A stretch of 64,000 nucleotides of DNA from Branchiostoma lanceolatum. Lineage: Eukaryota > Chordata > Leptocardii > Amphioxiformes > Branchiostomatidae. The notes under the pieces were generated by a model. The model searched no databases. It was not told the origin of the DNA and saw nothing but the letters and a program-made list of their open reading frames with translations. The translations under genes were made by a program, and so were the position numbers. Positions 22,098-32,439 of the stretch are shown piece by piece. The stretch is from contig NC_089727.1 in the NCBI RefSeq assembly GCF_035083965.1, forward strand, positions 10,359,501 to 10,423,500. Reading direction: 5' to 3'. Within the stretch, counting starts at the first letter, position 1; every line of letters begins with the position of its first letter.

Positions 22098-22217
22098 TAG
22101 CCTGGAATCCCGACCTATTTATAGCTGCCGGGTCTCTTCTCTCCCTCCGCAAAATAGCTATTTTGCGGAGGGAGAGAAGAGACCCGGCAGCTATAAATAG
22201 GTCGGGATTCCAGGCTA
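22098..22217. mobile_element. Perfect 120-bp palindromic fold-back element with 9-bp target duplication
   Basis: Two 60-bp arms are exact reverse complements with no loop (centre at 22157/22158). Termini are TAGCCTGG and CCAGGCTA. It is flanked on both sides by GTGTATTGG (22089-22097 and 22218-22226), a 9-bp target-site duplication. No ORF could be functional here. Confidence 0.9.
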
Positions 22218-22579
22218 GTGTATTGGTGAATCAATAGCCATGAACCATTAGAAAATTTGTGATTTTCTAATTTCATATTAATTTCTGGGACTATTTGGTG
22301 AGATGTAATTCTGAGCTGGAACCTCATACAAATGTACATGTACTAAGTAATTTTGATGGAGGACATCAGTATGCTCATATACAGATTATGCAAATGATGA
22401 CCTACATTGCATAATTAATGAGATACTTGGATAATATTTGAGCAGTACATGATGGGAATTTCATTATCATGTGGCAAATTCACAATCTAACTTGCAGTAA
22501 CAGTGATCCTTTGTTTTACCCATGGCAGGGCATAGAGCTGGAAAACTGGTCCCTTTTCGAATGGCCGTCAGGTTCATTT

Positions 22580-23144
22580 CAAAGACCAAGAGACTTAACC
22601 ATGTATGGTACTTTATACAGAACCTGTGTCACTAGCACTGCTGATCAGCCAGTGCTGCAGTCAAACTGGATCCTAGAATGTCATTGGAATGCCAAAATGA
22701 CTGAGCAAATTCAATTATCTCATCATCATTTTTTATGCTATGTACGTAATTCAATATCTGCTGCCAGTGGCAAAAAGGTGAATACAACTGAGCACATTGT
22801 GGATATATCTAATCATTGATTCCTTAGACAGCGTTTCATGGCTGCCAAGCACCTTCAGAGGCCAAGAGATGCTACCATTTATGGTACATGTACTTTACTC
22901 ACAGAACCAGTGTCACGTCTGATCAACCACCAGTGCTGGAGTCAAACTGGATCCTATAGATAGCAGAATGTTCTTGGAATTCAAAATGAATAAATTCAAT
23001 TCCCAATCATATTTTTTGTGTGCAATGCACATAATTCAATGTTTGCTGCCAGTGGTAAAAAAAGTGAATATTGCTAAGCACATTGTGGATTTATCTAATC
23101 ATTGACTCCTCTGACAGCGTCTCATGGCTGCCAAGCACCTTCCC
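22580..23144. repeat. Diverged tandem duplication, about 280 bp per unit
   Basis: Unit 1 (about 22580-22856) and unit 2 (about 22858-23144) share, in the same order, CCAAGAGA, GTCAAACTGGATCCTA, CTGCCAGTGG, GCACATTGTGGAT and CATGGCTGCCAAGCACCTTC, with small indels. No coding frame is kept across both. Confidence 0.65.
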
Positions 23145-25113
23145 CTGCCACTCCAAGTGGTGATTAGAGGTAGGAAGTAGCATGTCACACTTTAGCTGTT
23201 CCTTCCATCATGATTAGTGCTGAAGGTCAGGCTGATTAGTGGGCCATGGCTGAGGAGAAACAACTTGCAGCACACCAGCTGGCGCTCTTGTACCCACCAC
23301 TAATTGGGATTTTAGATTTACTGATTCTACTTTGTGTGATGTTGTGCAGCAAAAGTGTGTGTTCCTTCATTCTATGTGTCACATCTTATGACTCAAATAA
23401 TGGTCCAAAGTTTAGAATTCTTATCTCAAGAACTTGAAGTAGACAATTCTAGCATTATCTTATCAATTATGCAAATAAGGTCCTGTTTTACATAATTTAT
23501 GTTTCATGATGTTCACCTTGACTAAACTTCCAAATGCTGCAAGCATGAAATTTCCATTATTTACTACTAAAAATTATATGATTTTCTATCATGTATGCAA
23601 ATAAGGTCTTCATTTGTATCACTTATATCAAATAATGTTCCTGTCCTTCTTAGTTACATATCACATGTTTGAATACCATAGTCCTACATGTAACGTTATC
23701 ATGAAACGCAGCAGATTTATAAAACTCCGTCATTAATCATGTAAATATCCTGATTTGCATGTTCAGCATAATTATGTCCAGCATCACTTTAATAAGCTAT
23801 CTAACATTACATACCAAATATAATGATCTGCCAAGTTATTCTCTTTCAAATTCAAAAAATAACTTGGCGCCTGCAGTTCCCAAAAAGCTGCTAGGAGGCC
23901 CAAATCTACACCACTTACTCTCTACCCCAAAAGCTATCTACCACTCTGAAAACCGGAAGTTCAGCTGCAGTATTGTAGAAGGCTGCTAGGAGGACCATTA
24001 TCAAATTTGATGGTCTTTTTCCTAAACCATACCCAAATACCAAATATCATAAACATCCATCCACGAATTCTTGAGTTATGCTGTCCAGTTTAGTTAGTTA
24101 TTTTAATTCACCATTAATCTTTGATTCTACCAAGATTCTAGCACATAATTTGTTATCCTAAATTCATTGTTAACGCAGTTGATAAATTATTCGTACCACG
24201 AAGTCGAACACCAGATTGCCCAAAAGTCACAAGTTGTTGTGTTGGTATTCACAGACTAGTTTTCCAGACAAGCCACATGAAAATCGCCAGGCCCTGGAAA
24301 TCGTTTCCAAAACCTCCTGCCAGTCCTCCTGCTAGGATCCCCCCATGCAGACTCTCACAAAAGCAAGAAAATGGACACCCCTCCCAAATAAAGAATACAC
24401 ATTCATGACTTCCTTTGTCCAACATAATTTTCCAGGCATTTAAAGTACTTGCAAAACAGGGAAGATAGAATTAGAAGAGAAGAAAACAAAGACGTGCGAA
24501 CAGCTGGCCTTGAACTGTTGAAAGAAAGAGTGCAAAGACCCCGCTGGCCGCTGGAATCCCGCCAAAAGCGTTAACTATGCGGCTGGATCGGAAGTTGGTT
24601 TGTCAGGACGTCACCGGCCAATCAAGGACAACAAAAATAACCCACCTGTTCCACGGGCAACAACAAAAGGTCTGCACGTTTGGATCAAACGTTTAATCTC
24701 AGTAGGCATGTCGAACCTCCGCGTTTTTCCATTAGAACGCGGCAGCGCGTGAGGCAGTAAATGTCTTTTAAAAAATCTTAAAAATCAACCGTTTGTATTT
24801 TGCCAATGAAAATCGTTGTCAATAATCTATGGAAGGTTTGCTATCACACTATCATCTTTTAAGTTGAAAATATCCATCGAACAAGGAGCTAAAAATCATC
24901 TAAGTTGGCGATGCAGCCGAAAAACCGCCCCGTTCTGACGCCGCGAACGCGGCACGCGATTTTGAGGCTCCCGGCGGAAGTCCCATTTTCAACTCAAAAG
25001 CCACAAGCCGGTGTAGCACGGAGAACTCTGGGAATGGTTTCAGGTGAAAGGGCAGAGATCAAGGTTCACGTCAGTGGTGGGACAAAATTTCTACGTGATT
25101 CTAGGCGGGAGAT
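23145..25113. other. Intergenic, repeats only
   Basis: AT-rich. Around 23870-24090 lies a copy of a dispersed family also seen on the other strand at about 50450-50700 (CATACCAAATATC, ATCCATCCA, TTCTTAAGTTAT phrases). The segment becomes GC-richer near 24500-25100, possibly a promoter, but no conserved gene is seen. Confidence 0.5.
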
Positions 25114-25723
25114 ATGGAAGAAACGGGAGAAACCTCCAGAAGTAAGTGGACATTTTTGCTATTTTTCTTGAACTTAGCAACTTTGTCCCTATACTGTCGC
25201 AAATATAGATATAATATGGTTATCATGGTGTAGTTTTTGGTTCTATTCAGGCGAGTTTGGCTTGTGGGTTTAGCGATACATTTTGAGAGTTTTTTTCGAC
25301 AGCCCGAAAAATGACGTGCGCTGTGTGCGCATACGTGACGGGGGAGGGGGGCGTGAGATCGCGCACTTTGTATGTGCTCGAAATTGAACTTATTGTCATA
25401 AATCCTGCGCTATTTAACCGTAGAATGGTCATATATTTTATGCTGAATGTAATATACCTTTCATATACGATGATATGGCATACTTTGGACGCAACAAACA
25501 ATTTTCCACTGTCGTAATTATGTTGTGTATATACACTAGCGTTACGATCATACAGTCCGAATTTGTCACACAGTTGTATGATCTTCATTCAGATGTCCTT
25601 TCTTGATTTTCCAGTGGATACAAAGGTGGCATATCTGGTAGAGCTATGCAGAGAACGTGGGCTGCCTTCAAGCAAACTTGAACAAGTTGAAGATACCACA
25701 AACATCAGATCAAGTGCTTGGTG
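25114..25723 (+). CDS. Doubtful small two-exon ORF with a SAP-like helix
   Basis: An ATG at 25114 opens a frame that reaches a good donor (AGAA, then GTAAGT at 25142). Joined in phase to an acceptor TTTTCCAG at 25615-25616, it continues to TGA at 25721-25723, giving 45 aa. The second exon has VAYLVELCRERGLPSS, which resembles the first helix and turn of SAP domains, but the rest of the fold is lacking. A longer upstream frame (from 24911) ends eight codons into exon 2. It could be a lineage-specific small gene, a non-coding transcript with a CpG-rich start, or chance. Confidence 0.25.
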
Positions 25724-28100
25724 ACTAGAATTCAATTTCCTTCTACAAATTTTCGAAGGGAGAAGCTACTTCAGGAGAATAACTTGAACACTAAATTAAT
25801 TACTGATACTGTACTAGTCAGAAAGTAAGTTGTAAGTCTGCAGTACTGTAGGTACATTATTATCTGTACCAATCAGAGATCTTATTAGAATGGGTAACAT
25901 AGGTATTGATACTTATAATTAGCACAATACTATTATCATTCTGATTGATCATGATGTTAATTAGCATATTTAACTAATTAAGCATTGGAATATTAAATTT
26001 TTTAAAGTAAAGATATTGTTAGGAACCTGTTTCAGCAAGCTTACAACATCAGTGAGTTCATGTAGCAGCCAATATCAGTATCAATAACAATGTATGCATT
26101 TTACTATATATGCCTCATTAGTTTATTGCCAATTAACACATCTTCATATAGATCTATTATTGCTCCTGTTGTAAAAATTCCTGTGTTTAAGTCAACATGT
26201 AATGTAGGTTAACAGTTGAAAGTTGTTTTAGGGAATAGGTAGTACAAATAGGGATAAGTAAAACAACTTGTTGTACATGTGTATTTGAGGATCAGTTCAG
26301 TTCATCCTCTGTTGAGGATAATTACCCTCATTTGCATATCTTGCAATTAGCAAAGACTGCAAAAATACATTATTCTCATAATGATCTCTTCAACAACAGG
26401 ATAGTTGGAACATGTAGTTCCTTCTTCAGTTTTCAGCATGTTTAGAAATGTATGTTAATTGATTGGCACTATTGTGAATGAATAAATTAGTTAGGGTTAA
26501 TTAGGGCTAATTAAGATAAGATACTGAATATAGGTCAAAAATAAAACATGACAGTCTGTCCAGTTACATTATCTTTAAATGCTGAAAATTTGAACAATAT
26601 TGGTCAAAGTGTTTAACAGTTACATTAAAACGTATGTAAATAACTGTGGACTTGTGGTCATTTCTGGTGCCATGTTGAGGTCAATCATTCCCATAGGGCC
26701 AATAGATAAGCGTCTTCTAATGAAAACGTCCAACTTTTCAACTTTGAAAAATTCTGAAAAATTTCAACTTTGTCCGATTTCGACAGGATAAAAAGCATAT
26801 TAAGCGGAAGAATCTGATCTGTACTTTGGCAACAATTTCAGCAAGTTATATCCTACCAAAAAAAATGGTGTGACATGCCTAATCTCAGGTTTTCGCTCGC
26901 TGACAAAGGATTCGCCGCCGTCAATCACTTCATCGCTGAGGCAACCGTTCGTGGTATGGTCCTGTTGTGGACCTTGCGGCACCCCCCGGGAAGGAGTGGA
27001 TTGGACCCAGGCTGTGGGGAGGATGCGCTTGTTGTATGAGTGAATGACATCCGGAAGTCAAGCAGAATAAACACGGCCAGCAGCCGACCCCGATCCTTGC
27101 CGCCGTGTTCCCACTGATCAGTTTCATATGGCGCGCCGGGGGGGCCAACACCGGGAGCCCGGAACTCAGCCCCAAGCAGATGTTAGAGTAGAGTAGTCCT
27201 GATGGAAAATCGTTTATGATATTTTAGTTTATACATTTTCTGGGACCTGCCCTGTGTCCAAAATGGTGTCTACACAACCATCTCAAGAGCAATACGCTTT
27301 TACCAGAATAAAAACATCCATGTTTTATTTGGAAGGATCGGAAACTTGTCCACTGCACTTTCTCGAGCACTTCTGGTGTATGTTTCTCCCTGTGTCGGCC
27401 CTCAAATGAATCCAGTGGAGACTACAAGGGATTTAACCTTTTGTAGACAAAGCCCCCTCCCCTCAAAAAAAAGATAATAACCCTGCACATAACGTTGTTG
27501 TTAATTCCGCTCTGTCCAAATTGCCAGGTTGCTCCTCCATGTCGGTGTCTGTAAAAGTTTAATCATTATATTTGTCCCGAAGCGGAAGCAAACAACATTG
27601 TTACAACCGTGTTTGATAAGAAGCTCTTGAATCAATCAAGACAGGAAAGACGTCAGAGCTCCGGACATACTTGTTTATCGTTTCCTTGGTGGGTTCCAGG
27701 TAGAAGACAAATTTCTTGAAGTGCGAACGATGCACATGGCACGCCTGCTTTTAGGTCACGGAGAGCAAGATAAATTTTTGTTCGCCATCATAAAATATAT
27801 GAACCAAAATAAAATGGTTAGAATTCAAGTAGTGTTGGCACAAAAATTACAGCTAGCTAGACCGCCTGCAGATTCATATTCTGGAAGCTTGATCCAGAGA
27901 TTTAACTTATTTCTTGTGCTCGACACGGGAAGAATCTGATATATTCTCTCTTTATTAATTCTTTATATGAAATATTTGACACTCCTGTTGGTCTTGCATG
28001 TGTGTTGTATTCACTGCAAGCGCCCCCGCCCGTACACAGTCAGGCCGACCGCGGCCTTTTACACAAGCCCGTCCGACTGTGACTATAAAAGCAAGCAGAC
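25724..28100. other. Intergenic, no gene seen
   Basis: An AT-rich stretch followed by a GC-richer patch at about 26880-27170. No splice-consistent conserved coding sequence is visible. It is probably part of the upstream regulatory region of the Sprouty gene. Confidence 0.5.
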
Positions 28101-29352
28101 AATTTTCTTTCCCGAGGTGCGTGTGGCTGTGAAAACTTCGGTGCGCAGTTCTTGGTCGCAACAAAAATGCCCGGCTTGCGGATTTGAATAGCTGCGGTGT
28201 TTGAATACCAAAACCTCCGAGCGGATCGCTCTAGAGCACGTAGCCTACACCCCAAACTAATACCCCATTATCACTAGTATAGCCGGACCGGACGAGATCT
28301 CCTGACAACGTGCCCTGTTTTGAGTAGAGGAGCATTTACCCGTCTCTCCGACCAAGGAGGTCGCGCAGACATAGTTTGGATACTATTTTTCTTCAGCACC
28401 ATTAGCATGCGGACCGGGTCAGGGAAGACACTATCCCCTTTGATAAAATGAAAGGATCAGACTGTGACCAATGAGCGGCCAGTGGACCGGATGTAACTCT
28501 CCCCAGAGGCTGCTAATGAGGTGTCAGTTTCCATCAGATTGACGCGGCCTGGCCCTCCATATTTGGTGGACACACATCGGGGGAAGCCTGGCCAACTTGA
28601 TCAGCTCTTCCACCGCAGGATTTACTGGGCTTGGAAACATGGGAGAAGCGAAGGGATAACGATCCATGATCGTACATGGAGGGCTTGTAAGTACAGTAAG
28701 ATCGTTTTTGGCTCGACGTTGCGGTTCTTTAGCGTGCGGGCGACGTTCATTCATAATTCCTGTCGTGTGTTTAAATTAGAGCGAGGCCGGCGGTGCCCGC
28801 GTCGGTCGCTTGCCAGTTGCACCCGTAGTGGTTGTTCTTTTGTACGTTCTGACTTCTTTGGAGTGTGGAAAGTGTGCTGCTATTGAATGCTGATGTGTTA
28901 GAACTGTTGAGACCTCCCAAACCGTCCTATCTTGGCATGTCGGCTCAGCCACGGCTGAGGGAGTTTGCGTGACCCCTCTCCCCCTCGTCAAACCGCGTTT
29001 CCGCTCTTTGCTTATGCTTGAATGGAGCCTGTATTTTACAAGCAGGCGCTCTCAATGCACTACACACCCTTCAAGCAGGGCCAGGTATAACTTCCAGTGG
29101 GCCTGGTAGTGTAGAATCTGGTGTGTTGAGGTACATAACTCAAGTATCAAGTGATGAGGTGGCATATTTCCTTCACAGCGAATTTCGGGAGGCACGAACG
29201 GGCCCTGGCCGCGCTTCCCACGGAAGCTTGGTATAAATTTAGCTACGGAAGAAGCCTGCGATCCCCGGTCGCATGACTCAGGGTCCGGATGTAGTTGGAG
29301 AATGTTGTGGCTGTCGTTAAAATGGTCTCTCTTCTCCCTGTGTTTCTTGCAG
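28100..29352 (+). promoter_or_regulatory. Sprouty 5' region: CpG-rich promoter, non-coding exon ending 28686 and intron 28687-29352
   Basis: CpG density rises from about 28.1 kb. A donor GTAAGT at 28687 and an acceptor TTTCTTGCAG ending at 29352 frame a 666-nt intron whose downstream exon carries the Sprouty start codon 26 nt in. Vertebrate Sprouty genes also have non-coding 5' exons and one coding exon. The exact transcription start cannot be fixed from sequence alone. Confidence 0.5.
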
Positions 29353-29378
29353 AATCGCGGGGCCGCGGTGAGAGCTAA

Positions 29379-30560
29379 ATGGAGCCCCGCAGAAGCCGCC
29401 AGCAGCCGACTGTGCGACACAAGGAGCCGGATCTAGTTTGGTTACCCCGTCAACTGTGTCCGGACAGTCCCCGCACCACCCCGCGGACACAAACCTTCTC
29501 ACGGCGGGACCAGAGCCGACCCGGCCCCGCGCGGAGGGACAGACACAGTTCCCGCGAGCCGGGCAGGCGGTCGGTTCAACCGGTCCCCGGAGTCGCTCGG
29601 GAGGTTTCCAGGGTACATCTCAGGAACAGCTCGGGGACACGAGGGTCCCGGGACTCGGGCAGAGATAGCAGCGCCTCCCGCCTTGAAAATGGCCGCGAGT
29701 CGCGGAGTTCCCCCCACGGAAGTTCCGCTCGGAGTTCACGGGAATCAGCTAACTTTGCGCGGCAGAGCAGCCTGCGGAGTAGCGCCGGTAGAAGGGCGGA
29801 ACATAGCTCTGGGGACAACAGGAACGCGCGAGTTCAAGTCCCAGAGAACGAACAGGACATTCTCTCTATAGACCAGATTAAACCCAGCTCACATCGAGTG
29901 GAGAATGAGTACGTGGATCCCTTCAAGAAAAGCAAAAATAACAACAGTCTGCAAAGAACTTCAACGGGGTCGCTGAGGTCTGTCAACACTATCGTACGAG
30001 TGGACAGTAGGTCTGACCGAGACCATGTAGAGGTGAGAACAGTTGGACACAAGAAACCAAAGTTTCAACACAACACCAGCACGATTAAAAAGGAGACAGA
30101 CAAGAGTAAAATCAAGGTGAGAACTGAAGTCAAATCGGAGGAACATCCTTTTTTCCACTGTTCGGAGTGCGGGAGATGCAAATGCCCGGATTGCGCACAG
30201 AAGAAAGTAGAAAACACACATGATGGAACCTGCGGGAATAGGTTGATGTGTACTGGTGAGGATGCTCTGGAGTATGCGACGTGTATGTGCTGTGTGAAGG
30301 GCGTCTTCTACCATTGTAGCAAAGACAACTGTGACGATGATTTCCGCAGCGCAGACAACCCGTGTTCCTGCAGTAGGAAACACTGCTTCCTGCGCTGGAC
30401 CGCTTTGGGACTGATGGGGATGTTTCTTCCCTGTCTGTTGTGCTACCTTCCTGTGCGGGGATGTATGAGATTAACCACGGCCTGTAACCACAGAGAACAT
30501 AAAAAAGGATGTTTGTGTAGAAGTCAGGCTCAAAGCATCAACTACCAATCGAACTGCTAG
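29379..30560 (+). CDS. SPRY: Sprouty protein, inhibitor of receptor-tyrosine-kinase signalling
   Basis: A single coding exon of 393 aa; TAA sits in frame directly before the ATG. Residues 257-383 are the cysteine-rich Sprouty domain: FFHCSECGRCKCPDC, then YATCMCCVKGVFYHCS, NPCSCSRKHC, RWTALG and FLPCLLCYLPVRGC. This domain is palmitoylated and targets the membrane. SIDQIK followed by NEYVDP around Tyr178 matches the conserved N-terminal tyrosine that, phosphorylated, binds Cbl. A Ser/Thr-rich stretch (about 186-203) sits where other Sproutys have theirs. Residues 1-155 are a long Arg/Ser/Pro-rich, apparently disordered extension, longer than in the vertebrate proteins (about 300 aa total). 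No EVH1 domain is present, so it is not a SPRED. Known role: feedback inhibition of FGF/EGF-Ras-ERK signalling. Confidence 0.95.
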   Translation: MEPRRSRQQPTVRHKEPDLVWLPRQLCPDSPRTTPRTQTFSRRDQSRPGPARRDRHSSREPGRRSVQPVPGVAREVSRVHLRNSSGTRGSRDSGRDSSASRLENGRESRSSPHGSSARSSRESANFARQSSLRSSAGRRAEHSSGDNRNARVQVPENEQDILSIDQIKPSSHRVENEYVDPFKKSKNNNSLQRTSTGSLRSVNTIVRVDSRSDRDHVEVRTVGHKKPKFQHNTSTIKKETDKSKIKVRTEVKSEEHPFFHCSECGRCKCPDCAQKKVENTHDGTCGNRLMCTGEDALEYATCMCCVKGVFYHCSKDNCDDDFRSADNPCSCSRKHCFLRWTALGLMGMFLPCLLCYLPVRGCMRLTTACNHREHKKGCLCRSQAQSINYQSNC

Positions 30561-32176
30561 CAAACAGGAAATGTACAGACTCAACAGTACAGGTAAACGT
30601 ACTTAAGTAGAAGATAAAGCCAACAATGTTCGCAAGCTAGTCGAAATACCACTGGCTGTCATGCTCATTTGCATAGCCTTGTAACCATAAATCTGTTTCC
30701 TTGCCTTCCCCCATCATCTATTCCCTAAATCACCTGAAAATAATCCATAGCTATCTTACTTTATTGTTTCCTGCCATAAAATTCTTAAGTCTTTGTACCG
30801 CTGTAACACTTACGTAAGGTTTCTAAATACTGAAATTGTCTTGTTACCAACTGCACATTCATTATTATGTATATTGTTCATTCTCTATTATTATCGAAAG
30901 TTGAAAATCAAAAGACTATATTGCCCAAGACCCCAAAGAGAATTCAGAGATCTTGTATACCATGGTTGAAAATTTTCCCCATTGGTGTGTACAATGTTGA
31001 TAAAAGGTGACAACACTGAATGATACTCATTGGAAAGTGTTCTGTGGGATTCCTAATTATTACCAAATCTGGCATACCTATGGCTACACTGCTGTTAATC
31101 ACAAACATTGCAGTATATTTTACATTTTTCAAAAGATATCTTCCTAATCCTTTATATCCTTTTCTTATAATCTAACCTTTAACACCCGTTGTGTTTTTCT
31201 AAGTATGAGCACATACTCACTTTTACTTCATTCCTTATCTTTGTTTCAACATGTTTCTCCATGTATCTGTCTGTTGTCCCTGTACTGGGATTCCTCTAGC
31301 AGGCAGAGGCATCCTCTTGGGGGCAGACATTTGTGCTGCAGAGGTCTTGACTGCAGCTGTAGATGGCATTTCCCCCCATCACATCTAAAACCAGATGTTT
31401 TAGAAATCAAACTCTCCCCTTGCAAACAAAACAGAAGCCAAAAGCTCAGCCAGAAATGAAGTTTGTGTCAAAGATTTGTTCTCTGCGATTTGTGCAATGT
31501 ACAGAAAGAGGCAAAGTATGTCATTTTGATTTACAACATCTGTCCCTGGAGCTACATTATGGCTGGTTCATTCCAGCAGCAGTCAAGGCTACTCCATTCT
31601 GGCACATGTAGATGACCCAGTAGGTCCTGCTAGTCTTTTGTAAAGACAGAACATTGTTGAACACTAAACACATTTTCCCTACAAGTCTCCCCAATGGTTA
31701 ATCCTGCTAAAAGGTCACGGGACTGTTTGTTTATTTTTGTATATAATTATGTTGAGAGAGGTGCCATATTGTATGAAAATGTGTACAGTATTATATGATT
31801 TGTTGTATCATTCCTGAAAATATTGAACGTGTAAGAAATTTTGGAAGAATTTGTTGAGAGAAAGCAAAGACAGTAGCACTTTTGCAAGAGTGTATAGTTG
31901 TTACAATGTATGTTTGTATATGTACAAAATTCTGTCTCTTCCTAAAATATTTAAGACCTTTTCTCAACACCTTTATTTGCATCTGTTGCTAGTGGAAGAA
32001 AAGTATTTATTATCATTATTTTGGAATTCTATTATTTTATGATATTTATTTCTGCCAAATGCCTGAAGGTCAACTAGAGTTCATTTAGGATTGGTAGTAA
32101 GTTACTCCTTGTGGGAGTATACTTAAATCCTTCAACACTGCCATTTGTGGGGAAAGTACAACCAATCACCAATAAA
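30561..32176 (+). other. Probable long 3' UTR of the Sprouty gene, with AATAAA at about 32171
   Basis: AT-rich sequence without ORFs of note, containing many ATTTA and TTTATTT phrases. It ends near CCAATAAAAAGC at about 32168-32177, a good polyadenylation signal. Vertebrate Sprouty mRNAs also have long, unstable 3' UTRs. The extent is inferred. Confidence 0.4.
31694..31803. repeat. Segment duplicated at 37982-38075
   Basis: GGTTAATCCTGC, AAGGTCAC, GGACTGTTTGTTTATTT and ATTATGTTGAGAGAGGTGC occur in the same order and spacing in both places, about 90% alike. This copy lies in the presumed Sprouty 3' UTR. Confidence 0.7.
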
Positions 32177-32267
32177 AAGCTTGAGTTACTGAGTTTAATT
32201 GGACAACTCTGTGTCTAGCTTGTTTCCTCTACAGTAATGTGAATGAGGGTGAGTGGGTGCTGTTTGC

Positions 32268-32439
32268 TACCGTAAATCTTGAAACTTTCACGGTGACCAC
32301 TCACCATGAATTCATGATACGCATTTCAAATATGCATTTCCTATGTATTTCTATTGTACCACAACCGCAAATTCAAACCACCGCAAAAACCTCCAACCGC
32401 AAAATAAAACCACTTCGAAAGTAAAATGGATTTACAGTA
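32268..32439. mobile_element. TACTGTAAAT-family palindromic element
   Basis: It begins TACCGTAAATCTTGAAAC and ends ATTTACAGTA. The interior has CCGCAAAATAAAACCAC, the complement of the family's GTGGTTTTATTTTCGCGG. About 172 bp, no ORF. Confidence 0.65.

Noticed and set aside
27967-28191. 74-codon frame beginning with a hydrophobic, signal-peptide-like stretch
   Set aside because: No family match, no supporting splice sites, and it lies in the presumed Sprouty promoter. A secreted peptide cannot be excluded but is not supported.
29438-29871. Alternative-frame and antisense ORFs over the Sprouty N-terminal region
   Set aside because: High GC content removes stop codons in all frames. Only the 29379 frame leads into the Sprouty domain.
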